Notes under the pieces: generated by a model
The model's database searches: none
What the model saw: only the letters and a program-made list of their open reading frames with translations
Told to the model about the DNA's origin: nothing
In this document: positions 1 to 6,710 of the stretch, one piece after another
How positions within the stretch are numbered: the first letter of the stretch is position 1
Layout of the letters: the number at the start of each line of letters is the position of its first letter
Made by a program: the position numbers and the translations under genes
NCBI GenBank assembly: GCA_040756715.1
Contig: JBFLYE010000188.1
Coordinates: forward strand, 1 to 10,407
Reading direction: 5' to 3'
Length of the DNA: 10,407 bases
Source: a bacterium
GTDB taxonomy: Bacteria > UBA9089 > UBA9088

Positions 1-21
1 AAATACAAAAGTAAAAATTAA
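1..21. repeat. Possible heptad array, cut by window edge
   Basis: Three consecutive 7-base units can be read: AAATACA, AAAGTAA and AAATTAA. They sit immediately before the GGTAAGG ribosome-binding sequence of adk. The composition is so A-rich that chance agreement is possible, and the array may continue upstream of the window. The call rests mainly on clearer arrays with the same period later in the window. Confidence 0.3.
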
Positions 22-41
22 GGTAAGGATTTAATAAAATG
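20..41 (+). promoter_or_regulatory. adk ribosome-binding site and start
   Basis: A purine run, AAGGTAAGGA at 20-29, ends nine bases before the ATG at 39. This supports that ATG as the real start even though it adds about 25 residues before the normal adenylate kinase N-terminus. No other ATG, GTG or TTG lies in frame between it and the P-loop. Confidence 0.6.
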
Positions 42-740
42 CAGAAGAGAGAATTAAAAAATCCCGAATCCCGAGATACGAAGTATCGCAAAGCCATTTC
101 GAATTCCGAAATCCGAATTATTTTATTTGGTCCGCCGGGTGCGGGAAAGGGAACAGTGGCAAAGAGGCTGGTTGAAAGGTTTAAAATACCCCAGATTTCA
201 ACAGGCGATATGTTAAGGGATGCTGTATCCCATAAGACAGAAATGGGCCTTGCGGCAGAGGACTATATAAAAAAAGGGGAGCTTGTTCCAGATGATATAA
301 TTATTGGGATAATAAACGAGAGGATAAAAAACAAAGATTGCGAGCAGGGTTTTATTCTTGATGGATTTCCCAGGACAATAAACCAGGCAAAAACATTAGA
401 AAAAGCTGGAATAAAAATAGATAGGGTTATTAAATTGGATGTAGATTCTGAAACAATTATTAAAAGGAATACAGGAAGGAGGATATGTAAGGATTGTGGT
501 GCAATATATCATATAAAAAATCATCCTCCCAAGAAAGAGGGAATATGTGACAAGTGCCAAGGTGCCCTTTACCAGAGGGAGGATGATTGCGAGGAATATG
601 TAAGGCATAGAATAGATGTCTATCTTAAACAGACAATACCCCTTGTGGATTTCTATGAAAAAATGGGTATTTTGGCCTCTATAAATGGATGTGGAGACGA
701 AAACGAGGTTTTTGATAGGCTATTAAATGTGTTAAAATGA
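39..740 (+). CDS. adk: Adenylate kinase, long zinc-type LID form, with repeat-derived N-terminal extension
   Basis: This cytoplasmic enzyme converts ATP + AMP to 2 ADP. Visible motifs are the P-loop GPPGAGKGT (31-39), the AMP-site stretch STGDMLR (54-60), DGFPRT (108-113), the NTGRR segment entering the LID (144-148), and four LID cysteines (C150, C153, C170, C173) in the CxxC...CxxC pattern of zinc-binding bacterial enzymes. The family normally begins Met-Arg-Ile-Ile-Leu. Here that motif starts at R26, after a Lys/Ser-rich leader largely encoded by a heptad array (61-116). The 233-residue total is about 25 longer than expected, matching the leader. The stop overlaps the map start (ATGA). Order adk-map-infA-rpmJ is the classic spc-operon tail, so secY probably lies upstream. 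Function is certain; whether the leader stays on the mature protein is not. Confidence 0.96.
   Translation: MQKRELKNPESRDTKYRKAISNSEIRIILFGPPGAGKGTVAKRLVERFKIPQISTGDMLRDAVSHKTEMGLAAEDYIKKGELVPDDIIIGIINERIKNKDCEQGFILDGFPRTINQAKTLEKAGIKIDRVIKLDVDSETIIKRNTGRRICKDCGAIYHIKNHPPKKEGICDKCQGALYQREDDCEEYVRHRIDVYLKQTIPLVDFYEKMGILASINGCGDENEVFDRLLNVLK
61..116 (+). repeat. Heptad tandem array translated inside adk
   Basis: Eight 7-base units lie in perfect register: ATCCCGA, ATCCCGA, GATACGA, AGTATCG, CAAAGCC, ATTTCGA, ATTCCGA and AATCCGA. The two central units have diverged. The middle also forms a short hairpin (GATAC 75-79, loop GAA, GTATC 83-87). The array encodes most of adk residues 8-26 and stops exactly where the conserved protein begins. 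Because 7 is not a multiple of 3, successive units are read in different frames. Confidence 0.8.
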
Positions 741-1474
741 TAATACTTAAATCCAAAGAAGAGATAGAGAGGATAAAAATAGCAGGAGAAATAATCAAAA
801 ATACATTTTTGAAGCTTTCCGGGATGATAAAACCAGGGATTACCACGCTTTATTTAAATAATATAGCTCATAATTTGATAATAAAGGAGGGTGGAAGGCC
901 TGCATTCCTTGGTTATCGTGGATTCCCTTGCTCTATATGCACATCCATAAATGAGGAGGTAATCCACGGCATACCTAGCAAAAGAATCCTCAAAAATGGT
1001 GATTTATTAAAGGTAGATATTGGTGTATTTTATAAAGGGTATTGTGCAGATGCGGCAAGGACATATGCTATTGGCGATATATCCCCTTTATGTTTTAAGC
1101 TAAAAGATGTGGCATGTGAGGCATTTAAAAGGGCGATTTCTAATTGCAAAAATGGAGGTTCTACAAGGGATATATCTTATTCAATCCAAAATTATGTTGA
1201 AGGCTTTGGTTTTTCTGTTGTTCGGGATTTTGGAGGACATGGGATTGGAAAAGAGCTACACGAAGAGCCAGAGATTTTAAATTATGTATCCAAAGATAAT
1301 ATTCGCCTTAAAGAGGGAATGGTATTTTGCATAGAGCCAATGGTAAATGAGGGAAAGAGCGAGGTTTTTATACATTCCAATAAATGGACAGTGATCACAA
1401 AGGATAGAAAGCTATCAAGCCATTTTGAGGAGACGGTTGCCATTACAAACAATGGCGCCCTTATATTAACATGA
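737..1474 (+). CDS. map: Type I methionine aminopeptidase
   Basis: The enzyme removes the initiator methionine from new proteins as they leave the ribosome. It is 245 residues long, a pita-bread fold of usual bacterial type I length, without an N-terminal zinc-finger extension. The five metal ligands are visible: D94 (VDIGV), D105 (CADAARTY), H168 (GGHGIG), E200 (CIEPM) and E231 (HFEETVAI). The catalytic histidines H78 (VIHGIP) and H175 (ELHEEP) are also present. The start overlaps the adk stop as ATGA, with no separate Shine-Dalgarno sequence, so translation is probably coupled to adk. The stop overlaps infA in the same way. Nothing is missing. Confidence 0.97.
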   Translation: MIILKSKEEIERIKIAGEIIKNTFLKLSGMIKPGITTLYLNNIAHNLIIKEGGRPAFLGYRGFPCSICTSINEEVIHGIPSKRILKNGDLLKVDIGVFYKGYCADAARTYAIGDISPLCFKLKDVACEAFKRAISNCKNGGSTRDISYSIQNYVEGFGFSVVRDFGGHGIGKELHEEPEILNYVSKDNIRLKEGMVFCIEPMVNEGKSEVFIHSNKWTVITKDRKLSSHFEETVAITNNGALILT

Positions 1475-1686
1475 AAAAAGAGGAGAAGGTAATTGTAAAG
1501 GGAAAGGTTTTGGAGGTTCTTCCCAATGCAATGTTTAAGGTCAAGGTCTCTGAAAAGCATATTGTTTTAGCGCATGTCTCTGGAAAAATGAGGATGCATT
1601 ATATAAAAATTCTTCCCGGTGATGAGGTTAATGTTGAAATCTCTCCCTATGACCTTACAAGGGGGAGGGTGATATATCGGGAATAA
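1471..1686 (+). CDS. infA: Translation initiation factor IF-1
   Basis: IF-1 binds the A site of the 30S subunit during initiation. The 71-residue protein is a single S1-like OB fold and shows family signatures: [15 protein letters not shown] (about 10-24), the ISGK-like motif [18 protein letters not shown] (about 36-53), and [13 protein letters not shown] near the C-terminus. Length matches the usual 71-72 residues. The start is the ATGA overlap with map, and no independent ribosome-binding site is seen, so coupling is inferred. The stop is followed directly by a heptad array that separates it from rpmJ. Confidence 0.97.
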   Translation: MKKEEKVIVKGKVLEVLPNAMFKVKVSEKHIVLAHVSGKMRMHYIKILPGDEVNVEISPYDLTRGRVIYRE

Positions 1687-1721
1687 AAAATGCAAAATGC
1701 AAAACTTAAAACGCAAAACTG
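1687..1721 (+). repeat. Five-unit heptad array between infA and rpmJ
   Basis: The units are AAAATGC, AAAATGC, AAAACTT, AAAACGC and AAAACTG, beginning one base after the infA stop. Five units make 35 bases, the same size as the array inside the oxidoreductase at 7926-7960. A further pair, AAAATGC and AAAATTG, occurs at 1738-1751, out of register with the first block. Confidence 0.75.
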
Positions 1722-1722
1722 T

Positions 1723-1752
1723 GGTAAAGATTTTATAAAAATGCAAAATTGA
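1723..1752 (+). other. Decoy initiation site with three-codon reading frame before rpmJ
   Basis: GGTAAAG (1723-1729) followed by ATG at 1741 looks like an initiation region, but the frame is only ATG CAA AAT TGA. Its stop abuts the true rpmJ Shine-Dalgarno (GAGGTGG, 1751-1757). Aligned with one gap, 1723-1746 matches the adk initiation region (22-44) at 20 of 24 columns. It may be a leader micro-ORF, a copied initiation region or chance. Confidence 0.35.
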
Positions 1753-1767
1753 GGTGGAAATTTAATA

Positions 1768-1881
1768 ATGAAAGTGGGAAGTTCGGTAAAGAAGATTTGC
1801 GAAAAGTGCAAGATTATAAAGAGAAAGGGAAGGGTAAGGGTGATTTGCCCAAATCCCAAGCATAAACAAAGACAGGGTTAA
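1768..1881 (+). CDS. rpmJ: Large-subunit ribosomal protein bL36, zinc-binding form
   Basis: This 37-residue component of the 50S subunit is read directly from the sequence. It begins [14 protein letters not shown] and ends NPKHKQRQG, matching the family along its full length. The zinc ligands C11, C14, C27 and H32 are all present, so this is the cysteine-containing (C+) paralogue. One difference from the usual start is Gly-Ser where Arg-Ala is common (residues 4-5). A good Shine-Dalgarno, GAGGTGG, lies at 1751-1757, ten bases before the ATG at 1768. The TAA stop overlaps the next ATG (TAATG). In most bacteria rpsM follows; here a membrane protein does. Confidence 0.97.
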   Translation: MKVGSSVKKICEKCKIIKRKGRVRVICPNPKHKQRQG

Positions 1882-2216
1882 TGGCTGACCTAATATTGCG
1901 GGCGTTCCTTGCTCACATTGTCTCTGATGTTTTGCTTCAACCTGATATTCTTTCAAAAAAGAAGAGAAACGCAGGGAAATGGCTTATTGCCCATGGAATT
2001 ATTACCCTTATAGCCTTACTTTTCTTTGGTTGGGCTGTATCCCCTTATTTAAAATGGGCTTTGTTTTCCATTCTTACCTCCATTTCCCATTATTTTGTTG
2101 ATTTCTTTAGGATTAAAAGGGGTAAAAAGGGGATACTTATAAGCATATTAGACCAGACATTACATTTTGGCTTCATAGGTTTATTTCTCTTTCTCTTCTT
2201 TAAGTTACTACCTTAA
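1881..2216 (+). CDS. DUF3307 family integral membrane protein
   Basis: The 111-residue protein is strongly hydrophobic, with about four membrane segments (roughly 3-20, 36-55, 57-76 and 86-108). The polar residues typical of DUF3307 lie within them: AHxxxDxxLQ (H12, D16, Q20), H38, HYFVDFF (H70, D74) and LDQTLH (D91, Q92, H95). The family has no established biochemical role. The intramembrane His/Asp pattern hints at metal or catalytic chemistry, but that is inference. The ATG shares its A with the rpmJ stop (TAATG), and no ribosome-binding site is visible beyond rpmJ coding sequence, so translational coupling is likely. Its position at the end of the spc-type gene string is unusual. Family assignment is fairly sure; function is unknown. 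Confidence 0.8.
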   Translation: MADLILRAFLAHIVSDVLLQPDILSKKKRNAGKWLIAHGIITLIALLFFGWAVSPYLKWALFSILTSISHYFVDFFRIKRGKKGILISILDQTLHFGFIGLFLFLFFKLLP

Positions 2217-2248
2217 TGAATTTTTTAAGTTTTAAAAGCTTTATTTGC

Positions 2249-2277
2249 TTGACTTTTTAGGCATATTTTTGTAGAAT
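2249..2277 (+). promoter_or_regulatory. Sigma-70-type promoter of the BON-pil operon
   Basis: TTGACT (-35, 2249-2254) and TAGAAT (-10, 2272-2277) are separated by 17 bases. Transcription would be expected to begin near 2284, only about two bases before the ATG at 2286, implying a leaderless or almost leaderless transcript. An AT-rich tract (2218-2245) precedes the -35 box. Confidence 0.7.
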
Positions 2278-2285
2278 GTTATATA

Positions 2286-2564
2286 ATGATAGAGGATTGG
2301 CAAATAAATGTGGAAGTAAGAGCAGCTCTTGTAAAAAGATTTGTGGATACAAAAACCGTCAATGTCTCAACAAGTAATGGTTGTGTTCTTATAAAGGGTG
2401 AACTAGGTTTTGTTGGACAAAATGTGGAAGAGGAGCATATCCCTTCTATCCTTTCAAAGATTGAAGAGGATATAAAATATATAAAAGGGGTAAAAGACCT
2501 TAAGATAAATTTTAAAGACTGGATAAAAGTAAATCAAAGATGGATAAACCTCAAGGAACTTTAA
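2286..2564 (+). CDS. Small BON-domain-like protein ahead of pilB
   Basis: The 92-residue protein has no signal peptide or membrane segment, so it is probably cytoplasmic. Its pattern resembles a BON domain: a helix (INVEVRAALVKRF), a strand pair with a conserved glycine (NVSTSNGCVLIKGEL, about 26-40), a charged helix (48-65), then IKGVKDLKINF (66-76), which matches the usual GV..V.N segment. BON domains often bind phospholipid or act as docking modules. The role here is unknown, although its position first in a pilus-motor operon suggests a regulator or accessory. No Shine-Dalgarno precedes the ATG, and the promoter lies immediately upstream. Its last 25 bases overlap pilB in another frame. 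It could instead be an unrelated alpha/beta protein. Confidence 0.6.
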   Translation: MIEDWQINVEVRAALVKRFVDTKTVNVSTSNGCVLIKGELGFVGQNVEEEHIPSILSKIEEDIKYIKGVKDLKINFKDWIKVNQRWINLKEL

Positions 2565-4246
2565 AGGGAAAGCATTTAATTGGAAATATGCTTGTTGAGG
2601 CAAGGCTTCTTACAAAAGAGGGGCTTGAAAGGGCAATATTAGAACAAAAAAAGACAGCTGAACAATTTTCAAGGGTATTGATAAGATTAGGCTTGATAGA
2701 GGAAGAAGCCCTGGTTGCATTTTTGGGAAGCAAGTTTAATATCCCTTATATTGACCTTTCAAAAGCACCTATCGATATCCTTGCTGTTTCCCTTATCCGC
2801 TATGAAACAGCAAAGAAATACCTTCTTTTTCCATTTGCCAAGGAGGATTCTGTTTTAAAGATTGCGATGGTTGATCCCTTAAATGCCACTGTAATAAATG
2901 AGGTTGTTGTAGAGACAGGCTATCAGATAAAACCACATATTGCCTCAGACACAGGGATAAGAAATGCGATTAAGGAGTATTATGAAGCAGGGTTATTAGA
3001 TGAAAAGAAGCAAGATACAAAAAAGAAGATTGAGGTCAAGGTTGTCTCTGATGAGATGAATATAGATAAAATTATGCGTCAAGGCTCTGAGGCACCTTTA
3101 ATAAACCTGGTTAACCATCTATTAACCGAGGCGGTTAAAGCAAAGGCATCTGATATCCATATCGAACCATATGAGCATTCTTTAAGGATAAGATATAGAA
3201 TAGACGGTATTCTCTATGAGGTTGCCTCTCCACCAAAAGAGCTTCTTCATCCCCTTATCTCAAGGGTAAAGATTATGTCAGAAATGGATATTTCAGAAAG
3301 AAGGCTTCCTCAGGATGGAAGGGCAAAGCTTAGGATTGAAGGAAGGGAGGTAGATTTCAGGGTTTCAACCATTCCCACAAACTTTGGCGAGAAATCCGTG
3401 ATAAGAATCTTGGATTCATCTGCTTTATGCGTTGACCTTACTTCCCTTGGTTTTGAACCAGATGCCCTGAGTATATTTGAAAAGAACATAAATGTTCCCC
3501 ATGGAATGATTCTGGTTACAGGTCCAACCGGAAGTGGGAAGACAACAACCCTTTACTCTGCCTTAAGAAGCATAAATACACCCGATAAGAATATTGTTAC
3601 AATAGAGGACCCCGTTGAATTTGTCCTTGCTGGCGTTAATCAGGTTCAGGCAAAGCCCGATATTGGATTTGATTTTGCATCAGGTTTAAGGTCATTTATG
3701 AGGCAGGACCCCGATATTATTCTGGTTGGTGAAATAAGAGACAGGGAGACAGCAGAGGTTGCCATAAATGCTGCCTTAACCGGTCATCTGGTTTTTTCAA
3801 CCCTTCATACAAATGACGCAGCGGGTGCGGTAACACGGCTTGTTAATATGGGGGTTGAGCCATTTTTAATAGCTTCAACAGTAGTTATGGTGGTTGCCCA
3901 GAGGCTGGTTAGAAAGCTTTGTGATTGTAAGGTTGCTTATGAAGTTCCGGGAGAAAGCCTAAGAAGTATGGGAATAGATGTCTGGGAAAATGTGGTTACA
4001 TTATACAAGCCTAATGGATGCGAAAAATGCGTGAATATTGGTTATAAAGGAAGGTCTGGTGTATATGAGATCCTTGTGGCAAATGAGCAGATTAAGGAAC
4101 TAATTCTCCATAGAGAATCATCCCATGTTATCTATAAAGCTGCGGTTGATAGCGGGATGATCACATTAAGGGAAGCAGCGGTAAGAAAGGTTCTCTCTGG
4201 AGCTACATCCATTGATGAGATGATGAGGATAACCTCGGAAGCGTAA
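2540..4246 (+). CDS. pilB: Type IV pilus assembly (extension) ATPase PilB
   Basis: This hexameric cytoplasmic ATPase powers pilin polymerisation at the inner-membrane base of the pilus. Domains in order are an MshEN/T2SSE N-terminal domain (about 15-150), a charged linker (155-175), the N2 domain starting ASDIHIEP (203-210), and the ATPase core. The core shows Walker A GPTGSGKT (328-335), the Asp box around TIEDPVE (354-360), Walker B DPDIILVGEIRD (390-401) and the His box TGHLVFSTLHTND (414-426). The zinc site before the C-terminal domain is C461, C463, C494 and C497: the first pair is CxC rather than the usual CxxC. Length (568) is normal. The chosen ATG overlaps the BON-like gene by 25 bases; M17 (2588) is an alternative, and neither has a strong ribosome-binding site. 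GspE of type II secretion is the main alternative, but the adjacent pilT favours PilB. Confidence 0.93.
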   Translation: MDKPQGTLKGKHLIGNMLVEARLLTKEGLERAILEQKKTAEQFSRVLIRLGLIEEEALVAFLGSKFNIPYIDLSKAPIDILAVSLIRYETAKKYLLFPFAKEDSVLKIAMVDPLNATVINEVVVETGYQIKPHIASDTGIRNAIKEYYEAGLLDEKKQDTKKKIEVKVVSDEMNIDKIMRQGSEAPLINLVNHLLTEAVKAKASDIHIEPYEHSLRIRYRIDGILYEVASPPKELLHPLISRVKIMSEMDISERRLPQDGRAKLRIEGREVDFRVSTIPTNFGEKSVIRILDSSALCVDLTSLGFEPDALSIFEKNINVPHGMILVTGPTGSGKTTTLYSALRSINTPDKNIVTIEDPVEFVLAGVNQVQAKPDIGFDFASGLRSFMRQDPDIILVGEIRDRETAEVAINAALTGHLVFSTLHTNDAAGAVTRLVNMGVEPFLIASTVVMVVAQRLVRKLCDCKVAYEVPGESLRSMGIDVWENVVTLYKPNGCEKCVNIGYKGRSGVYEILVANEQIKELILHRESSHVIYKAAVDSGMITLREAAVRKVLSGATSIDEMMRITSEA

Positions 4247-4255
4247 TGATTTTTA

Positions 4256-4283
4256 AATGTTGAATTTAGAATTCAAAATTTCT
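4256..4283 (+). repeat. Heptad array with hairpin between pilB and pilT
   Basis: Four 7-base units can be read: AATGTTG, AATTTAG, AATTCAA and AATTTCT. Inside them is a perfect hairpin, TTGAATT (4260-4266), loop TAG, AATTCAA (4270-4276). It fills most of the 45-base gap and ends nine bases before the pilT ATG, where a strong Shine-Dalgarno would be expected but is absent. Confidence 0.55.
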
Positions 4284-4291
4284 TAAGTAAG

Positions 4292-5395
4292 ATGCTTACA
4301 ATGGAGTTTTTGGTGCATGAGATGGTTGAAAAGGGAGCCTCTGACATCCATCTTGTGATTGGCACACCACCACAACTCAGGATTGATGGTATAATGATGC
4401 CGATTGAGGGAATGGAGCGTCTTATGCCAGATGCCTGCCAGCAGCTTATCTACTCTGTCCTTACCGATGAGCAAAAAAGGAGGTTTGAGGAAGAGAATGA
4501 ACTTGATATATCCTTTGGTGTCAAAGATGTGGGAAGGATAAGGATGAATGTCTTTAGACAAAGGGGAACAATCGGAGCAGCCTTAAGGGGAATTCCTAAC
4601 GAAATTCCAAACTTTGATCAGCTTGGCCTTCCTTCTGTGGTAAAAAAGATTGCCGAAATTCCCGTTGGCCTTGTCCTTGTTACCGGTCCAACCGGAACAG
4701 GAAAGTCAACCACCTTGGCCTCAATGATTGATTATCTAAACACAAACAAAAAAGCACATATCATTACGGTTGAAGACCCAATTGAATTTCTCCATAGACA
4801 TAAAAATTGTATTGTTGTTCAAAGAGAGGTGGGAGCTGATACAAAGTCATTTGCCGCTGCTCTAAAGCATATGTTAAGGCAAGACCCTGATATAATTCTT
4901 GTAGGTGAGATGAGAGACTTAGAAACAATCTCTGCTGCACTAACCATAGCAGAAACAGGCCACCTTGTCTTTGCAACCCTCCATACACCCGATGCCATTC
5001 AATCGGTAAATAGAATTATTGATGTCTATCCTGCCCATCAACAACAACAGATAAGGGCACAGCTTTCTTTTGTTCTAAAGGCAACCATATCACAAGCCCT
5101 TATTCCCCATGCCAGTGGAAAGGGTAGGGTTGTTTGCTGTGAGATTCTTATTTCAACCCCGGCGATTGCAAATTTAATTAGGGATGGAAAGATTCATCAA
5201 GCATATACCATTATGCAGGCAGGAAAGCAATTTGGTATGCAGACAATGAATTCAGGCTTGACCGATTTATATAGAAGGGGAATGATTACTTATGAAAATG
5301 CAATGATTCATTCTCAAGACCCAGAAGGTCTTAAGAAGATGCTCACAGGAGGAGCAACACAAGCACAGACAATGCTTAAGGCAGGAGGATACTAA
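4292..5395 (+). CDS. pilT: Type IV pilus retraction ATPase PilT
   Basis: PilT depolymerises the pilus, driving twitching motility and DNA uptake. The 367-residue protein has the PilT N-terminal PAS-like domain (KGASDIHLVIGTPPQLRIDG, about 14-33) and the ATPase core. Walker A is GPTGTGKST (132-140), the Asp box is TVEDPIEF (159-166), Walker B is DPDIILVGEMRD (198-209) and the His box is TGHLVFATLHTPDA (222-235). The C-terminal domain carries the typical IRDGK...GMQTMN...LYRRGMITYENA stretch. No tetracysteine zinc site is present, which separates it from PilB. M4 (4301) is an alternative start. Upstream there is only a heptad array with weak TTAAGTAAG before the ATG, so translation may depend on pilB. 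It is followed by the inverted-repeat spacer leading to pilC. Confidence 0.95.
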   Translation: MLTMEFLVHEMVEKGASDIHLVIGTPPQLRIDGIMMPIEGMERLMPDACQQLIYSVLTDEQKRRFEEENELDISFGVKDVGRIRMNVFRQRGTIGAALRGIPNEIPNFDQLGLPSVVKKIAEIPVGLVLVTGPTGTGKSTTLASMIDYLNTNKKAHIITVEDPIEFLHRHKNCIVVQREVGADTKSFAAALKHMLRQDPDIILVGEMRDLETISAALTIAETGHLVFATLHTPDAIQSVNRIIDVYPAHQQQQIRAQLSFVLKATISQALIPHASGKGRVVCCEILISTPAIANLIRDGKIHQAYTIMQAGKQFGMQTMNSGLTDLYRRGMITYENAMIHSQDPEGLKKMLTGGATQAQTMLKAGGY

Positions 5396-5461
5396 AGTGC
5401 ACCAGAACACCAGTCACCAGTCATAGCGGTATATTTTTTACTGGTGTCCTGGTGCTTTAGT
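5392..5461. repeat. Imperfect inverted repeat at the pilT-pilC junction
   Basis: The left arm 5399-5414 and right arm 5440-5455 are complementary at 15 of 16 positions, around a 25-base loop containing GCGGTATA. Allowing a 2-base bulge, pairing extends outward to 5392 and 5461 and takes in the pilT stop codon. The left side is also a tandem array of CACCAG(T/A) at 5400, 5408 and 5415. The right side repeats (T/A)GGTG or TAGTG every eight bases (5440-5470). There is no T-tract after the stem, so it is not a typical intrinsic terminator. Confidence 0.8.
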
Positions 5462-5480
5462 GCTCTGGTGACTATTTATT

Positions 5481-6704
5481 ATGGCGGTATTTAATTATAA
5501 GGCAAAGGATGCAAGGGGCGCTCCTGTCTCGGGAAAGATAGAGGCGGCTAATCTAAAAGAGGCATTAGCCAAGCTTAGAGGCCAAGGCTTAAGGGTTTTA
5601 TCAACCGAGCAACAAAAAGGGGGTCTTGCTATTGAAGGTCTACTTGGTAAGATAAATATCTTAGCCAGGCCTGGTCTGGGAGATAAAGTTATCTTTTCTC
5701 GCCAGCTTTCAACCCTTATAAATGCAGGTATCCCGGTTGTTCAATGTTTAAATATCCTTATTGAACAGGTAAAAAAGAAATCCTTCCAGAAGATATTAAC
5801 AGATGTCCGAAGGGATATTGAGGGTGGTGAATTTATTTCATCTGCTTTGGCAAAGCATCCATCCTGCTTTGATCGACTCTATGTAAGTATGGTCAAATCA
5901 GGTGAGATAGGTGGTGTTTTGGATGAGGTTTTGGAAAGAATTGCCGCATACCTTGAGAACATTGCCGAGCTAAGGAGAAAGGTTATCGGTGCAATGGTAT
6001 ATCCTGCAATGATACTCTTGGTTGCCATTGCTGTTGTCGCATTCCTTCTTGTATTTGTTATCCCAAAATTTAAGGAGGTATTTGAGGTATTTGGGGAAAA
6101 GCTTCCCAAGCCAACCCAGATATTGATAAAAATCTCTGACTTTCTTGTTCATTGGGTATGGCTTGTTTTCCTTATAATATTTGTTATTGTGGTTATATTT
6201 AATATAGCGATTAACCGATCAGCTAAAATAAGGCTACAATGGCATCGTATTATCCTTAAAATTCCTTTATTCGGTGACTTGTTTAGAAAGATAGCCATCG
6301 CCAGATTTACGCGCACTTTGGGAACTCTGGTAAGATCCGGTGTTCCAATCCTTGAGGCATTGGATATTGTTGCCCAAACATCTGGAAATAGGGTGGTTGA
6401 GCTTGCTATCCTTGATGCAAGGAATGCTATCAAGGAGGGAGAGAGAATTTCAGATCCCTTAAAGAGATCCGGCGTATTTCCTCCTATGGTGATTCAGATG
6501 ATCTCAGTAGGAGAGGAAACCGGTGCTTTGGATGCAATGCTATTTAAGGCAGCAGATTACTATGATCGGGAGGTTGATGCTACAGTGGCTGCTTTATCCT
6601 CTATTCTTGAACCAATGATGATTGTTATCCTTGGAGTAGTTGTTGGATTTATTGTTGTTTGTATGTATCTTCCCATATTTAGCCTTCCTGGGATGATAAA
6701 ATGA
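5481..6704 (+). CDS. pilC: Type IV pilus inner-membrane platform protein PilC
   Basis: This polytopic platform protein couples the PilB and PilT motors to pilin assembly. It is 407 residues long with two T2SSF domains, about 70-193 and 273-395. Each has the characteristic acidic turn (GEIGG 141-145, GEETG 344-348). The N-terminal segment VFNYKAKDARGAPVSGKIEA is typical of the family. Predicted membrane helices lie at about 172-195, 224-245 and 378-400. Order pilB-pilT-pilC is the standard cluster and implies a shared transcript from the promoter at 2249. No Shine-Dalgarno precedes the ATG: the upstream 85 bases are an inverted heptad-type repeat ending GACTATTTATT. GspF is the alternative name if the system were type II secretion. 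Confidence 0.94.
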   Translation: MAVFNYKAKDARGAPVSGKIEAANLKEALAKLRGQGLRVLSTEQQKGGLAIEGLLGKINILARPGLGDKVIFSRQLSTLINAGIPVVQCLNILIEQVKKKSFQKILTDVRRDIEGGEFISSALAKHPSCFDRLYVSMVKSGEIGGVLDEVLERIAAYLENIAELRRKVIGAMVYPAMILLVAIAVVAFLLVFVIPKFKEVFEVFGEKLPKPTQILIKISDFLVHWVWLVFLIIFVIVVIFNIAINRSAKIRLQWHRIILKIPLFGDLFRKIAIARFTRTLGTLVRSGVPILEALDIVAQTSGNRVVELAILDARNAIKEGERISDPLKRSGVFPPMVIQMISVGEETGALDAMLFKAADYYDREVDATVAALSSILEPMMIVILGVVVGFIVVCMYLPIFSLPGMIK

Positions 6705-6710
6705 ATAATT

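Noticed and set aside
61-116. adk leader as a signal or targeting peptide
   Set aside because: It is hydrophilic with no hydrophobic core, and it coincides with the heptad array.
1881-2216. Frameshifted or degraded rpsM after rpmJ
   Set aside because: The translation is a continuous four-helix membrane protein with DUF3307 residues, with no S13 motifs in any frame.
2282-2287. TATAAT as -10 box of the BON-pil promoter
   Set aside because: It would lie 27 bases from the TTGACT box and overlap the start codon; TAGAAT at 2272 has correct 17-base spacing.
5399-5455. Intrinsic transcription terminator after pilT
   Set aside because: The stem is strong, but no T-tract follows the right arm (the T-run lies in the loop), and pilC continues the operon immediately.
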